From Anoplolepis gracilipes (lineage: Eukaryota; Arthropoda; Insecta; Hymenoptera; Formicidae): DNA of 64,000 nucleotides. The translations under genes were made by a program, and so were the position numbers. Below, piece by piece: positions 20,792 through 32,451 of the stretch (its first letter is position 1; each line of letters begins with the position of its first letter). The notes beneath the pieces are model-generated. The model was not told where the DNA came from. It was given only the letters and a program-made list of their open reading frames with translations, and made no database searches. The stretch covers positions 11,697,001-11,761,000 of the forward strand of contig NC_132979.1 in the NCBI RefSeq assembly GCF_047496725.1, read 5' to 3'.

Positions 20792-21256
20792 ATGAACTCT
20801 CGCGAAATTTTGCAAGCAGTCCATCATCTCGATGCCAGACATGTGGGAGTGTATTCTGCCGACAAAATTCCGAAGGTGTGAACGAGGTCGACGGGCATCG
20901 TTGCTAACACCGACAACCATACTCGACCTGGAGAACATTGGGTCGCTTTCTTCCTCGATAAATACGGTACAGGCACTTACTTCGATAGCTACGGATTACC
21001 CTCTTTGTATTCCGGATTTTTACTCCGACTGCGGCGAAATTTCAACATCCACTATTGAAACACCCAGCAATTACAAGGAAGTTTTTCTCAAACTTGCGGG
21101 CAATACTGCTGCGTATTTTTATATTATATGTGTAGTGGTTACGATCTTAACAGTTTCTTACTCTTTTTATCGAAGATTGCGAACGATCGCTTGATTGTAC
21201 GATTATTTAATAAAATTTTCTTTCATGAAAAACGTATTAAACATACCGACATGTAA
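20792..21256 (+). pseudogene. Adenain-like cysteine protease, P1; two in-frame stops
   Basis: Ulp1/adenain-type protease that would mature virion proteins. One frame runs for 155 codons from the ATG at 20792 and is interrupted by TGA twice (about 20879 and 21056), without frameshifts. Catalytic residues are in order: His in PGEHWVAFFL (near 20940), Asp in YFDSYGLP (near 20980), Gln/Cys in TCGQYCCVF (near 21098). Both stops are TGA, consistent with point decay. It is the last gene before the right TIR. Confidence 0.88.
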
Positions 21257-21474
21257 CGTTTAAACATGTAAACTTTTGTGTAATAAAATATAAAAAAATA
21301 CATTGTACTATTACTTAATAAAAATTAATTATTACCTTAATTATATGTAATAAGAATATTGATTTTTGTAATAAAAATCTGCATCAATAAATGTGAGCAA
21401 TTTTATTTTTAATCATATATTTCTTTCACCCACTCCTCTTTCCCATTTTATATATGAGTAGTTCCGTTACTTTT

Positions 21475-21513
21475 ATTGTTGAAAGAGGATGTTGCGCAAC
21501 CTCTTTCAACAAT
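21475..21513. other. Hairpin in the right TIR
   Basis: Same 14-bp perfect stem as at 5782-5820; here the loop is itself self-complementary around TTGCGCAA, making almost the whole 39 nt palindromic. Confidence 0.8.
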
Positions 21514-21893
21514 AGGCGCTCATCGTAATATAAGACACCGATAATACTATTTCTTTCGTTGCGTCATACCATCGCGTTTGACAGAACCTGCACGTTCCTG
21601 TGTTATTATCTTTTTTTCATTTTCACAGGCATGACGTTATACATGGTCAACTACCTTGTGACGTCATTTGTTTTGACGGGCCATACCTGCCCCACGTGCA
21701 GAACGCGCTTTTCTGTCCCACCACCGTCACCGTAACTGATATCGCCCCAAGAGCCATACCTGCCCCGCTTGCAGAACGTCAAAGCGTTTTTTCCTCCCTT
21801 CACCAGTACCGTAACCGATATCGGCCCAAGAACCATACCTGCCCCACTACGTAACATAAATACCTTATCTAACCTTTACTCTAGTAAGTTCTT

Positions 21894-21965
21894 ATTTAGC
21901 TCAGCACACCAGGACCAGGATCAGCAATACGAAGGACCCAGGTTCAAGTCCCGAGAAAACCAGAA
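21894..21965 (+). promoter_or_regulatory. tRNA-like segment with A and B boxes in the right TIR
   Basis: TTAGCTCAGC (21896-21905) and a perfect B box GGTTCAAGTCC (21941-21951) are spaced like a tRNA gene, followed within about 20 nt by a T-run that could end Pol III transcription. Transcription would run outwards, towards the element end. Confidence 0.5.
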
Positions 21966-22142
21966 AATTTTTCCAAAAATAAATTTTTCTTACCTGAGCG
22001 CGAACCCTTCCCCCTCCAACCACTACTTTTTTTTTCTTTCAGTCCTGGTGGTGGTGGGGGAAAACACCAGACCCCCCCGCGGTGCTCGAGAGCGCGGTGG
22101 TGGGGGTTTGTTTTGACGGGCCATACCTGCCCCATTACTACT

Positions 22143-22562
22143 TAGCTTATACATACATATTTATTACGATTATAAACTGACTAACAATAAGTTTTACCGT
22201 TCTTTATTTTAAATATATACATCGGAGAGGCTGTGCATTGACTAGAAACAAGTGATAATCAGCGCAATATCTTAAAAATACTGGATGAAAAATGATTTCG
22301 GTTTGTTATGGAGCAAACTGACTTCGCATTGTTTAAAGACACGCCCGCAATCATATTTTCTTTAAGCTTAGTTCAAACGGTTTAATTGGTGTATGTAGTG
22401 TTCCATTGTGACTGTTTGATCAGGTAAGGAGCTCATAATGAAGTATTTGTTCATCTATGATAAGCTTCTTTTCTGTATTTGCTGGAATTAATTTATATAT
22501 ATGCTCGTATTTTAGCAAAATTTAAAACATTGGATAAAATATATATACATATATATGACTCC

Positions 22563-22630
<68 letters not shown>

Positions 22631-23027
22631 AGAGAAATAAGTATATTATTCATAGTAAGAATTAATAATAATAATAAGATCGTAATTTAATGATAATTTA
22701 GAATAACTTTTATTCTGATTGCTTTAATTTTTATTTGCAATAATGATCGTGTTTGGATACAGATTTATTGTTGCGATATAGTTTTATGTCGTTTATTAAA
22801 AGATAATTAATTATTAACTGTAGTCATATAGTGAATTTTAATTTGATATATGTCACAATCGCGTTTAGGAAAAAATTTAACAGAAGCGTCCATATCTTTA
22901 CTAATATTTTACTACTAATTATAAGTACGAACAATTAACAACGATATAATAAGTCTTTTATATTCCGCGAAGAATCAAACAATGTTAATTCATCGCTAAA
23001 ATATTTTATTACGACACACACACACAC

Positions 23028-23064
<37 letters not shown>

Positions 23065-23109
23065 GTTTTCCGTTACTTAAATAAAATTATCTAGATGTCT
23101 TTATTGTTT

Positions 23110-23163
<54 letters not shown>

Positions 23164-24077
23164 CATAATATTAAATTATACAAATGATCAAAGAAGTAAA
23201 GATTTGTCTTCTAGAAATAAAATTATATTTCATGAATTTTTATATAATTACTATAATTTTTATTAATTATACTAAATTTTCATGACATAGTCACTATATG
23301 AAAAAGTTAATTTAATATAAGATAATAATTATGATATTTTAATAATTTAATTTAAGATAATATGTATGATATGTTATAACTCACAAATAATCTCACGATC
23401 GTCTTGGATAGGCACACAGGTTTCTATTCTAATAGAAGTCTGTGTCCTGAAGTGGTGTAACAGTACAGTTCAATGTGGCGACATACATAAACCAAAAATA
23501 AACAGTAGAATAGGTTATAATCTTTTAATATTTTTATATAATTAGTTATAAGTTTTATTTTAAGTGATCATTTTCATCTAATATTGGTTCCGCTGGTGGT
23601 ATCATGATTATATCTTCTTCATCAGAAGATTCTGCTATCTCTGCTATTTGTATATTTTCCATCATATCATTTTCATTGTAGAACGCCATATTGATTACTT
23701 ACTTACGTTTCTTTTATCCTTTCACGGAAAAAATTACTGTGGTTGCCACAACAACATTCTCTATGGTTGGAAAAGAAATGTATGTAAGTTCAAGTTATAT
23801 TGTTAGTACATTAAATATAACTGTTAAGATATGCCCATCTATACGTTCCCATGATTATAATTTTTATGATAAATAACATTCGGTTAGAATATTCTCATAT
23901 TTGGTTGCCTCAACTGAAGGATTATTGCTATCTTTGCAATATAATCTGTAAAACAAAAGAATATGGTTGAGAGATGTACAGGATAAAGGTTGCACAGCAC
24001 CAAGTGTAAAAGTTCAGTTCATCGCCATTGCGTCTTACCGTCAAATATCGAATAAAAGTGTGTGTGTTATTTGTGTA
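22143..24077. other. AT-rich intergenic DNA with (TA)n tracts
   Basis: No supported host gene. TA microsatellites at about 22581-22627, 23033-23061 and 23113-23161. The first six bases are the P1 target duplication. Confidence 0.8.
23555..23689 (-). CDS. 44-aa acidic ORF, possible exon
   Basis: ATG at 23689 to TAA at 23555. Codes for an acidic peptide (EIAESSDEEDIIMIPP) such as is common at the N-terminus of transposases or regulatory proteins. It stands out from the surrounding AT noise but has no recognisable partner nearby. Confidence 0.25.
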   Translation of the reverse strand: MAFYNENDMMENIQIAEIAESSDEEDIIMIPPAEPILDENDHLK

Positions 24078-24079
24078 TA

Positions 24080-24265
24080 CAGTCGGACCTCTTATCCTAC
24101 GACCCTCTTATGCTACGAAACCTCTTATCCTACGACAAAAAATCCTCTCATGCTACGACCGCGAAAGGGGAATTATACCCCCCACTCTCAAATTTTTGTC
24201 GTAGGATCAGAGGTTTAAGGGGAAGATTCCGGACTGAAAATGTCGTAGGATAAGAGGTCAGACTG
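24080..24265. mobile_element. 186-bp MITE, pogo/Tigger-like, TA target duplication
   Basis: Inverted ends of about 24 bp, CAGTCGGACCTCTTATCC on the left and CAGTCTGACCTCTTATCC read inwards from the right, flanked by TA on both sides (24078-24079, 24266-24267). The CAG start and TA duplication fit the Tc1/mariner superfamily, pogo/Tigger group. No coding capacity. Confidence 0.85.
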
Positions 24266-25867
24266 TATTGTGGATCCTTCTTGTGCATGTTATGGATAAA
24301 GCTTGCGAGCTTTATCTTTAAAGCATAGGATTTGAAGACGCTATTCAAATTTTCAGAGGTAAGTAACATTCAAAATAAAACAATTTCAAGTTACAATTTA
24401 TAACCTAGTTAGCAATAATATGTAAGCAGATTGTCAGCAAAAAGTTTTTTAGAGATTTTATTAGCATGCATTAACAATCATGTTCATATTAAACTCGTGT
24501 TCTGTCAACAGAGTCTGTCGACATATCCTTACTTAACCTAATTTAACGAAAGATTGTAGCTGTTTATTTTTCCAGGCTATTCTACACTTTATGCTACGTA
24601 AATTTTTATTTTTCTGTCAATTTGCTGTTAAGTACATATAGTACTGGATAAACAGTATTGTAAACAGATTCTATAATATTTCTGATAATATTCTGTCATT
24701 ATCTGATTTAACAGATTTTGCATTAAATTTGTAACTTATTATCGAAATTTATCAGCAGATTCATTGTAAAATCTGTTTAACAGACTTATCTGTTTGGGAA
24801 AATTTTTTGTTTATAACGCAGCATAACACAAAATTTTTCTTTAAAAAAATTATTAAATCAACATTTTCTTGTGTATATATATATATATATAAATTTTGCT
24901 TCCAGAATACACTTTTATTCTTCAAAAGTACATATCATGTTGCTTTTCTTAAATATATAATTCTCCATTTTATTTATCTAAAAAACATGACGTTATATAT
25001 ATATTTTTAAGAATAGAAACATTTAATAAGCAAAAATATATAAGAAAAGATTAGTTTAATTTTAAGAAGATAAATTAGTTAAAATTTTATGTGGCATATA
25101 TTATAATGCTTAATTTTTTTCCACTTCTAATAACATGTGTTCTATTTACATATTTTTGTATATATTGCAGAATTGCATGATTATTCAACTTAAAGTTGCT
25201 ATAATATTTTTCAATTTTATGTCCAAAAGTTCTCTATATAGAAAGTCATTTCTTTAAATTGATTTTAAACATTTTTCATTATATAAAAGTAAAAAGATTT
25301 GTTTGAAACAATATTTAATAATATTATTATTAAATCTATATTATATTTACATTATTTTTATCATAAATACTCTGCATAATTTAAATATAATAAAGATTTT
25401 CTTTATAATTATAAACAAAATGTGTATGGATTTATTTTTATTCTATTATTAATTTAGTATTTGAAGAAAAAAATAAAAATTAATATCTAAGATTCAAAGA
25501 AAATATAGAGAAACATTATGTGGAATATACTGAGTATGAGAACATTCATATGTATTTTAAAAGTTCTGCTTCACATTGTGCAATCTGAGAGATTTACGTT
25601 CTTTATTCTGTATTTAAATAAGAAATATTACATATTATTTGTTAAATCAAATAAAGTATTTTAAAATATAACACGTAAAAAATGAAAAGAAGTATGGTTA
25701 AAGAAGTACTGTATGTATAAATATATTTGTTTGCTTATTTAAAGTAAAAAAATGTAATTTGTGGAACAGATTTAATTTTAAAATTTTTAAATTGTAATCA
25801 TTATTTTCATTAATTTAAAATATTGTTATGAAATTTTTGCATCAGGGAAATATTTTATATTTTATTA
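24266..25867. other. AT-rich intergenic DNA
   Basis: No gene, RNA or element supported. A short TA tract near 24875. The 67-codon ORF at 24807 is repetitive and not credible. Confidence 0.7.
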
Positions 25868-25871
25868 TCTT

Positions 25872-27117
25872 TGTAACGCCCCTCCCCTTGTTTGCTCGAA
25901 GTTTTGACCGGACAGTTCGCCGGGATCAGGGTCCGCGATTTGAGGGGTGAGAATAGACACTGCGAGTGTGGTTTTGCTGTAAGGTATAATTATTTATTGT
26001 ATAGGGTATGTACAGAGGTGTGTTTGTGTGCGAGTGTGCGCGTGGGTGAGAGCGCTATGTACAGAGTGTGTTTGTGTGCGGGTGTGCGTGCAGGTGAGAG
26101 CGTTATATACAGAGTGAATAGATACAGTGAATGCTTGCGGAGTGTCGGTCGGCGGGCCGCGCGGGTGTCGGTGCACTGGTGGGCGCGGCGGTAGGCGCTA
26201 TTTTTAGCGACGCGGCAGGTGCCGGGTTTTTCGGCGGTCGCGTTTTTGCGCTAACGCTTGAGTGTCGGTGTTTTTGCCGCGAGCGTTTTTCTTCCGTAAC
26301 GCGCATATTGGTTTTTCTTGGCTTTTTGCTGTATGCTGACGGCGCGTGCCGACCCGTTTCTTCGGGCGGTTTTCGTTTTTCCGTCTGCTGCTTGGCGGGC
26401 CGCGATTTAATCGCGAGTCCCCCCACCCCGTGAGCTAGGAAAAGGGTTCGCGGAGGATTCGCGGGGAAAGATCGGGCGACGACGAGAACTCTCGTCGGAG
26501 GCGGCTCACTCTCCATCCCGAGACAGTGATTGTCTCCCGTATTTTGGAGGACCTGGCTACGAGGGGATGGATTTGCGGCAGTGGCGATCGTCGAGAACGC
26601 TCGACCGAAGCGGAGTACTCTCCACTCCCGCTCGCTCCTGCTACGGTTTATAGAGGAAGAGTCGTGGAAGGTGTCGAGAACTCTCGACAGTGGTGGAGTA
26701 CGCTCCACCGCGGGTGCTTCCGTGATTCGTTTCGGGATGTTGGGATATTCTCTGAGGCGGGACCCGTCTCGGAGAACTGGATTCGGAGATCTGGTCTCGA
26801 ACGTGGATGCTGTGCAGGTTTTATACCGGTATGGCTTCCCCTTCTCACTCGAGGTTCGTCTCGATCGGGCGTCTCCGGGCTCGGTTCTTCGGCGGGCTCC
26901 GAGATCTCGTCTCGCGCTCGGGCGTTTTCGGCTTCGGTCGGTCGGTGCCCGAGTGGGACTTAATCTCGGGCGCGCCGAGGTTTACCCGTTGCGGGTGTTT
27001 ATGTTTGCGTTAAAAAGGGCGCCCTGCGCCTCCGCTTGTGCCCGGCCGGTGTTCGCCGGGCAGCGGACTTCCGACGGTCGGACGGTCGGGAACTTAGTAA
27101 CGGGGCGCCTCGTTACA
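25872..27117. mobile_element. Solo LTR, 1,246 bp, GC-rich
   Basis: Begins TGTAACGCCCC and ends CGTTACA, a 7-bp inverted terminal match with the TG...CA ends of LTRs, flanked by the 4-bp direct repeat TCTT (25868-25871, 27118-27121). GC content contrasts sharply with the AT-rich surroundings. Several long overlapping ORFs in all frames are low-complexity by-products. A 4-bp target duplication suits the Gypsy superfamily. Orientation not established. Confidence 0.8.
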
Positions 27118-27204
27118 TCTTATACACATAACTTAGAAAATTATAATGAGCAAATATATGACATGAATTGAATATTTGTCAAGTAGCATTATTTTGTTGG
27201 TTTT

Positions 27205-28318
27205 GATCTGCTTCTAGAAAATGGTATTACAAAAAAAAAATATTTTACAACTCTTTGAAAACAATGGAAAATATTTGAAAGAATTAATGCCCAAGACGAT
27301 TGATCAAATGAATTTTGAGAAGAAATTCAATACTTCTTATGGACAGGTAATTTTTGTATTTTTGCATTTATATTTTTATATTTACAATTTATATTTTTAT
27401 GTTTACAAATAATTTTTATATTTAAAAATCTTCTTATAATTTTTATATGAGACTTCAAGTAGTTTAGAATTAGATTTAAAAAGAAGAAGAGTGGATTCTA
27501 ACCAATCTAACGACTCTGTTGATGAATCATTTCAAACGCCAGTTATTCTAAACCTAACTTTTTGCGGACGAGTGTCGGCAAATAGTCGACCAATTCTGTT
27601 TAAAACTGCGGACGCGTGTCAACATCTAGCCGCCCAATTCTATCTTTCTGAATAAGATACGCATGGGTATAGTAGATTAAACAGTCCCGTTTCCTTTGAA
27701 AGAAATTAGAGGCTCCGTCCGCAAAAGGCTAAACCATCAAGTTAATACAGAGGGAACTTGTGATATTCTTAATGACATTAATGTAAACTCGGTGATATTT
27801 TTAAATGAAAAAGATAATCAAATTGAAAAACAAAAAGAAGATACCACTTCTCTAAATGTACCTTCAAAAATGTCATGTAACCTAAAAAAAATTAGACTAT
27901 AAAGATAATGTAAGATTAAAGTTACATATGTAATTTTTAACTTGTTAGAATGATTTTCTGGATTCGAAATGAGGATCATGCTTTCTTCATAGTTTTTTTT
28001 CTTATGCTTGACTCAACACTTTTATAATCTGTATATGTGGGAATTTAAATTATTTTATGAACTACTTTATTTTTTTTTTAATATTGAATCTCATAAAAAA
28101 TATATATATATGTATATATATATATACATATATATATTGTATATATATATATATATATTTTTCTTTGTTTAGTATATCCATAAGATATTAGTTGAATCAG
28201 TAGAAGGAAAAAATATCCTTGCACAATATAAAAGAATAGGCTTAGACAATAATGCTAGATTAAAAATAGCTTACCTAGTAATTGTTTCAGAATTTGGTTG
28301 TGACACACATAAACTGTA
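27205..28318 (+). pseudogene. Exons of a degenerate multi-exon gene, upstream part
   Basis: Candidate exons: about 27218-27346 (acceptor TTCTAG, donor GTAATT; MVLQKKNILQLFENNGKYLK), about 27450-27545 (LDLKRRRVDSNQSNDSVDE), 27690-27902, and about 28173-28318 (NARLKIAYLVIVSEFGCD). Coding quality is patchy and the gene is cut by an R1 fragment immediately afterwards. It may be the N-terminal part of the gene whose later exons are at 38250-42095, or of a related copy. Family not recognised. Confidence 0.4.
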
Positions 28319-28329
28319 TCCGAAAAATT

Positions 28330-29795
28330 ATTTATCCTAATACTTTCGGAATAGGGGGACTTCGTTAGGCTGCTAAAAGAGGCCGTCCTGTTGACTGCCG
28401 CAGAGGCGGTTACTCTTGCCAGCAGAGAGAGTATGTCCTCTGACGAAGTTAAGAGGCAGTTGGACGAGACTAAGGGACAGTTTGGTGTTCTCATTGGGGA
28501 GAACACCAAGTTGAGAAGGGATGTGGAGGAACTGAAGGGCTCATGCGGTTCCCTTCAGCGACAAGTAGAAGAGCTAGCGCGGAAAGAAACAGCGCTTAAG
28601 GAGGAAAATGTCCTCCTAAGGAAAAGGGGAGACGCCTATTAAGAGGCAAGGACCTTCCCAGGACTCGGCCCCGATGACCCCTGCCCCTCTCACGAAGAAC
28701 AGAGGGGGCCAAGAGAAGGGGAAATATGTGGAAAGAGCTCCTTTGAAGAGATGGAGATCGAACCACTGATGGAGAGAGTGGTGCCGGAAGCCGCCCCAAA
28801 AGCCACTTCGGAACCAGAATCAAAGAGATGACCGTGCCCCCCCCCCAAGACCACCAAGTGGAGGGAAGGCCCCATCCATGAAAAAAGTGGAGGGATCAGT
28901 GGACATGGAGGCAAAAAGAAAAAGAAGAAGAGTAAAAAGGGGAAGGCGGGGAAAGCGGAGGTACCGCAATCCCGGTCGAAAGAGCCGCCAATCTCCCTCT
29001 CTCTCATTAAGAAAGGGGAAATAAGGATTAAAGCTAATTCTGAAGCGGGCTGGAATGTAGAGGAAGTTATCTCGGAGGCCCTCAAAGTGGTTAAGGGGCG
29101 GAGGTATCTGAAGGAGGAGGACCCGATGGTCGAAATCAAATACGCGGAGAATCTCGCCTCGGGATCGACCTTCATAGGGGAGGCGCAACGCCCTCCCAGG
29201 AGTAAAGGTGGTGGAGAATCGGGGCCTAAAGTCGCCTCCAATAGGGATGGAGGAGAACCCATCCCAGGACCGTCGCTGAGGGGAAGCAGCCGACTTACGC
29301 AACGGCTTTGGGCAGGAAGGACAAACGAAGAACTGGGACGGAGCCTACACCCTAAGTACCTAAGGGGAAAGGGAAAGAAGGACGGAGACCACCGCCCGAA
29401 CCCCCCGTTGGGGAGGAGAGGAGAGTCGGAGCCCCAAGGGCAAAGTAAATCCCCCGCACGGCGGCGGTGGTCCTCACATGCTCGGAGGGGCAATATAGTA
29501 AGGTGGTCTGCCATGCGAGAGGCAAAGTGAATCTAGCTGAGCTAAATATAACTGAGCTCAGGAACAGGAGAGCCCTAACGGGGGCCATCATTTACGAGGT
29601 GGGGGGCGAGGGAGCCAATCAGAAGGCGGCAGCCTTCGCCTCGGAGTTACGGAAGGCCCTGGAGGGGGTGGAGGGAGTGAGAGTCTCTCTTCCCACTAGG
29701 ATGGCGGAGCTCCGGTTCCACGATCTGGACGATGCAGTCCAGGCAGCGGAGATAAGAGACGCCATTGTTGAAGTCTCGTTGAGAAGACTCGTTGT
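28330..29795 (+). mobile_element. R1-clade LINE ORF1 (gag-like) fragment
   Basis: GC-rich insert. First ORF (28391-28642) is a coiled coil (VKRQLDETKGQFGVLIGENT with heptads). Near 29467-29790 lies the conserved region just before the zinc knuckles of R1 ORF1: SELRKALEGVEGVRVSLPTR, MAELRFHDLDDAVQAAEIRD. Frame changes between them show decay. The element stops before the knuckles and ORF2; flanking sequence on both sides reads as the host-like gene. Confidence 0.65.
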
Positions 29796-29805
29796 AAAGA
29801 GCATT

Positions 29806-30063
29806 ATTATGATTCATTATCCGTTTTTGGTTTGATAAGATCTATTCTGCGAAATCAAAATGATCGAATTTGTTTAGTTTGTCAAATTTTATTAACATCA
29901 AACTTTGACATACATCTCCATGAGTATATTGTGCAAAAGTCTAAACAAATTGAATGTGTGACTGTTGATAATTTACTTTCTCTTTTTCCGGCCATACTTG
30001 TTTCTCTAGGAAAAGATCTTGCACAACATAAATTATATGTTACTTTAAGACACGCACTGTAAT
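29806..30063 (+). pseudogene. Continuation of the degenerate gene after the R1 insert
   Basis: Open from about 29832 to the stop at 30062 (FPAILVSLGKDLAQHKLYVT near the end). The sequence has the composition of coding AT-rich DNA but no recognised motif. Its junction with the R1 fragment is near 29795. Confidence 0.35.
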
Positions 30064-30899
30064 TTTTTAAAATTTGTTTTTAGCATTTTGCTATTCTTCT
30101 TTATGTAATGTTATTTAACATATTTAAACTCGTTATTTTTAAATAAATTAACAGTAAAAAATATTTTTTTCATGTACATATGTTATATGTTTGTGATTAT
30201 GTTATATGAACATTATGTATCTATTTATACTTAATACAAGAAAAAGTTTTCTCAATTCTGTGATATTCTTCTGTGATTTTTTATTTTATTTTCTTTCTTT
30301 TACATCAATGCTAGAAAAAAGTACATTTTTTGGCTATTGGGATTTTTATAGTTAATGTCTACTACTTTCGTTATTTTTCAACACTAATCATTTATAGCAA
30401 TGAGTTTCCGAACAATCGTATAATTAAGATCCGTGCTCTTATTTTCAGTAGCTTGTTGTTAGAGAAATAAGTGCTAGGAAGATAAAGAGGCAGTAGGGAT
30501 CAACTGCAATCGACTAAAAAATGTACTATTTTAAATTGAATTTTATCAATATTTATTACTTTATACAAATATACTTTTAAATTTCAATAGATATCTTATC
30601 AGTGCTAAGAAGAGAGTTCTATCGTAATAGTGCATTTCATATAAATAATTCATAAATAGAGATTGTAAGTGCCATCAGATTAAGATATGATAACATATAT
30701 ATAATTATAGATATAGGAACTGTACCTAAGAATAATCATTATGGTTATAATATCCATAAAACAGCTCCTCTTACTAGGTTGAGACAACCATATAGATTAC
30801 TTTCAGAGTAACATTGTTCCCATAACTCATATAGATAGGCAAAAATTAATATTATTATTCTATTGTGGCAACCTTAATTTTTTTTCCGTGTATACATGT
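30064..30899. other. AT-rich spacer
   Basis: No supported feature. A segment TGTTAGAGAAATAAGT near 30457 also occurs near 22627; too short to assign. Confidence 0.6.
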
Positions 30900-31106
30900 A
30901 TATGGGACTTACAATTTTAACGCCGGTTCCGAACGGCTAATTTTTATAGAGAAGTGCTTACGGTAACATTACTCTCGGTGGGTTGCCAGTGTCTTTCCGA
31001 GAGAAAAGTGACCGTATAAAATTTTTCTGTTCTTACCGGGGATCGAATCCAGGACCTTTGGCTTAGTAGACCGATACGCTGTCTACTGTGCCACGCTTCG
31101 CCTCAA
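30900..31106 (-). mobile_element. tRNA-derived SINE
   Basis: On the minus strand the head (31106-31029) looks like a tRNA: A-box-like GTGGCACAGTAGACAG, a central segment, then B-box-like GGATTCGATCC followed by CCGG. The body continues to about 30900. Pol III-promoted SINEs of this build depend on a partner LINE. Only one copy is in the window, so length is approximate. Confidence 0.6.
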
Positions 31107-31535
31107 ATATTTTAATAAAAATATAAAAAATAAAAAACTTGAGAAAAATAAAAAAAAACAAAAAACAAATTGGGAATAGATGCTCGCTACCTTCTCGTCG
31201 GTTATTCCTGGGTTTGGCAAACAGCGAGATAAGTCTGTTTTGATTTAACAGAGATGCCATATTGGATCCGCCATGATGAATTATATAATTTTTACAATGA
31301 ATTTGTTTTTAACGACATAAAAATCCTTTACCATCTCAAAATAGCTTTAATATCCTTGGTTAAATGCAAAAAAAATAACGACTCATGCGTGTACATAGAA
31401 GGGGTATAGTTTTCACCCTTAAACCTGCATCATTGCCGATATAAAAAAATGTGTGTATTATTTTCAGCTGCTCTACAAGTGTAATGAGTTTCATTAAAAT
31501 CGGTGAGTAACACAAAGGTAGGTTTACTTGTAAGT
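31107..31535. repeat. Dispersed repeat, copy 1 (about 430 bp)
   Basis: Nearly the same sequence occurs at 59690-60118, including the segment ATGCCATATTGGATCCGCCA and a conserved end GTAGGTTTACTTGTAAG. The unit starts in an A/T-rich run. Class unknown; no coding capacity, no clear TIRs. Confidence 0.9.
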
Positions 31536-31569
31536 ACTAAATAACTAAATATTGTTTTTTTACGCTCAG

Positions 31570-32358
31570 TTTCATTTCGATGAAGACCAATGGGAAATAG
31601 TTAGAGTCGATGGATGACAAAAATTAAAGATCGGAACTCGGACATGACTTTGAGTGGTATAGCCCAGAGATTTTACATAACGAGAAATTTATAAAAAAGA
31701 GAGAAATAGCAGAAATGTTTTTCATCAAGAAATTTAACAACAATACAATAAACTTACAAAAAGACAGAGAAAATCTACATAATATTTATGACAAGATTAT
31801 AAAGATCGTCTAAAATGTTTTTTAAAAATCGACAGTTTAGTTTCGACATTAGTTTTGACAAGACGTGCTCCGTCACTTGTTGGTTCGTCAAATCAATATG
31901 TTTAACTAACTACTACCTGTACAACACATTGATATACATCTTTGTTCACTCGAATGTATGTACTAAATTTATTTGGTTTTTTTTTATTGATTTACTGCGT
32001 TTACCGTCTTGGTTCAATTTATAATTTATTTGTTATTCATTGTAGTTAAACTTGAAAAGGACCACAACCAAATGGTCGAAACGTCGTTTTAATATTAAAT
32101 AAAGATATTATTGGCTAGTTTGGTCGTTCTACTTACATTACTTGCTAAAAATTAAAGTGTTCTGTTATTCCATCTCAACAATTTTAAATGGAAAATGCTA
32201 CAAGTACTGTATCTTACATCGATTCTAGTCATGAGCATAATTATATTTACTCGTCAAGTCCTCAAGCAGAAAATATACAAGCAGAGTCAACAGCTACACA
32301 TAGCATGGAAGAATCAATCGATGCTGTCAAACCTTCAGCAAATAGTACATTATGTGAG
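31570..32358 (+). pseudogene. THAP-like exon, copy 1, split by a PLE insertion
   Basis: Starts after a CTCAG acceptor with the same bases as copy 2 (FHFDEDQWEIVRVDG). It is interrupted at 31629 by a PLE fragment and resumes at 32147, ending at a GTACAA donor at 32359. The upstream half resembles the end of a THAP zinc-finger domain (the basic stretch leading to AVPTIF; here RKLKCSVIPS in copy 2). Tandem duplication with copy 2 includes intron flanks. Confidence 0.55.
31630..32146 (+). mobile_element. PLE 3' fragment with 11-bp target duplication
   Basis: Plus-strand remnant of the same PLE family as 3811-4925: the C-terminal tail of the GIY-YIG ORF (31650-31813) and the 3' UTR with GGTCGAAACGTCG. 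Flanked by AAAAATTAAAG at 31619-31629 and 32147-32157, an 11-bp direct repeat within the known PLE range. Confidence 0.85.
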
Positions 32359-32451
32359 GTACAAATGATTCTATTCTGTTAATAAATAAATTTTCTCTCT
32401 TCAATTTAATACTAAGTACTAAGTAACGAAATATTGTTTTTTGACGCTTAG

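Larger units (their letters stand above)
5233..22142 (+). mobile_element. Maverick/Polinton P1, complete with TIRs and 6-bp TSD
   Basis: Polintons are 15-20-kb virus-like DNA transposons that replicate by protein-primed polymerase B and integrate with a retroviral-type integrase. Ends are exact: the element begins AGTAGTAATGGGGCAGG at 5233 and its inverted counterpart ends at 22142, matching the 5'-AG...CT-3' rule of the family. The flanking hexamers TAGCTT (5227-5232 and 22143-22148) are identical, matching the family's 6-bp target duplication. Gene order after a minus-strand orphan ORF is, on the plus strand: spliced acidic gene, polB, ATPase, small basic protein, conserved unknown, integrase, penton, small virion protein, major capsid, exonuclease-like protein and protease. 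Most genes carry stops or frameshifts, so it is a recent but dead insertion. Confidence 0.95.
21419..22142 (-). repeat. P1 right terminal inverted repeat, 724 bp
   Basis: Reverse complement of the left TIR with an extra unit of about 80 bp: it holds four CCATACCTGCCCC motifs (near 21682, 21752, 21833 and 22122) against three on the left. The duplicated unit contains the CCGATATCGG palindrome. Confidence 0.95.

Noticed and set aside
21894..21965. True tRNA gene
   Set aside because: The boxes match but the T-arm pairs only partly and no convincing anticodon arm or acceptor stem was found.
25892..27171. Several overlapping ORFs of 100-213 codons on both strands
   Set aside because: They lie inside the GC-rich solo LTR, overlap each other in every frame, and have low-complexity composition with no motif.
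28690..29514. 274-codon minus-strand ORF
   Set aside because: Antisense shadow of the R1 ORF1 fragment, proline/serine-rich without a domain.
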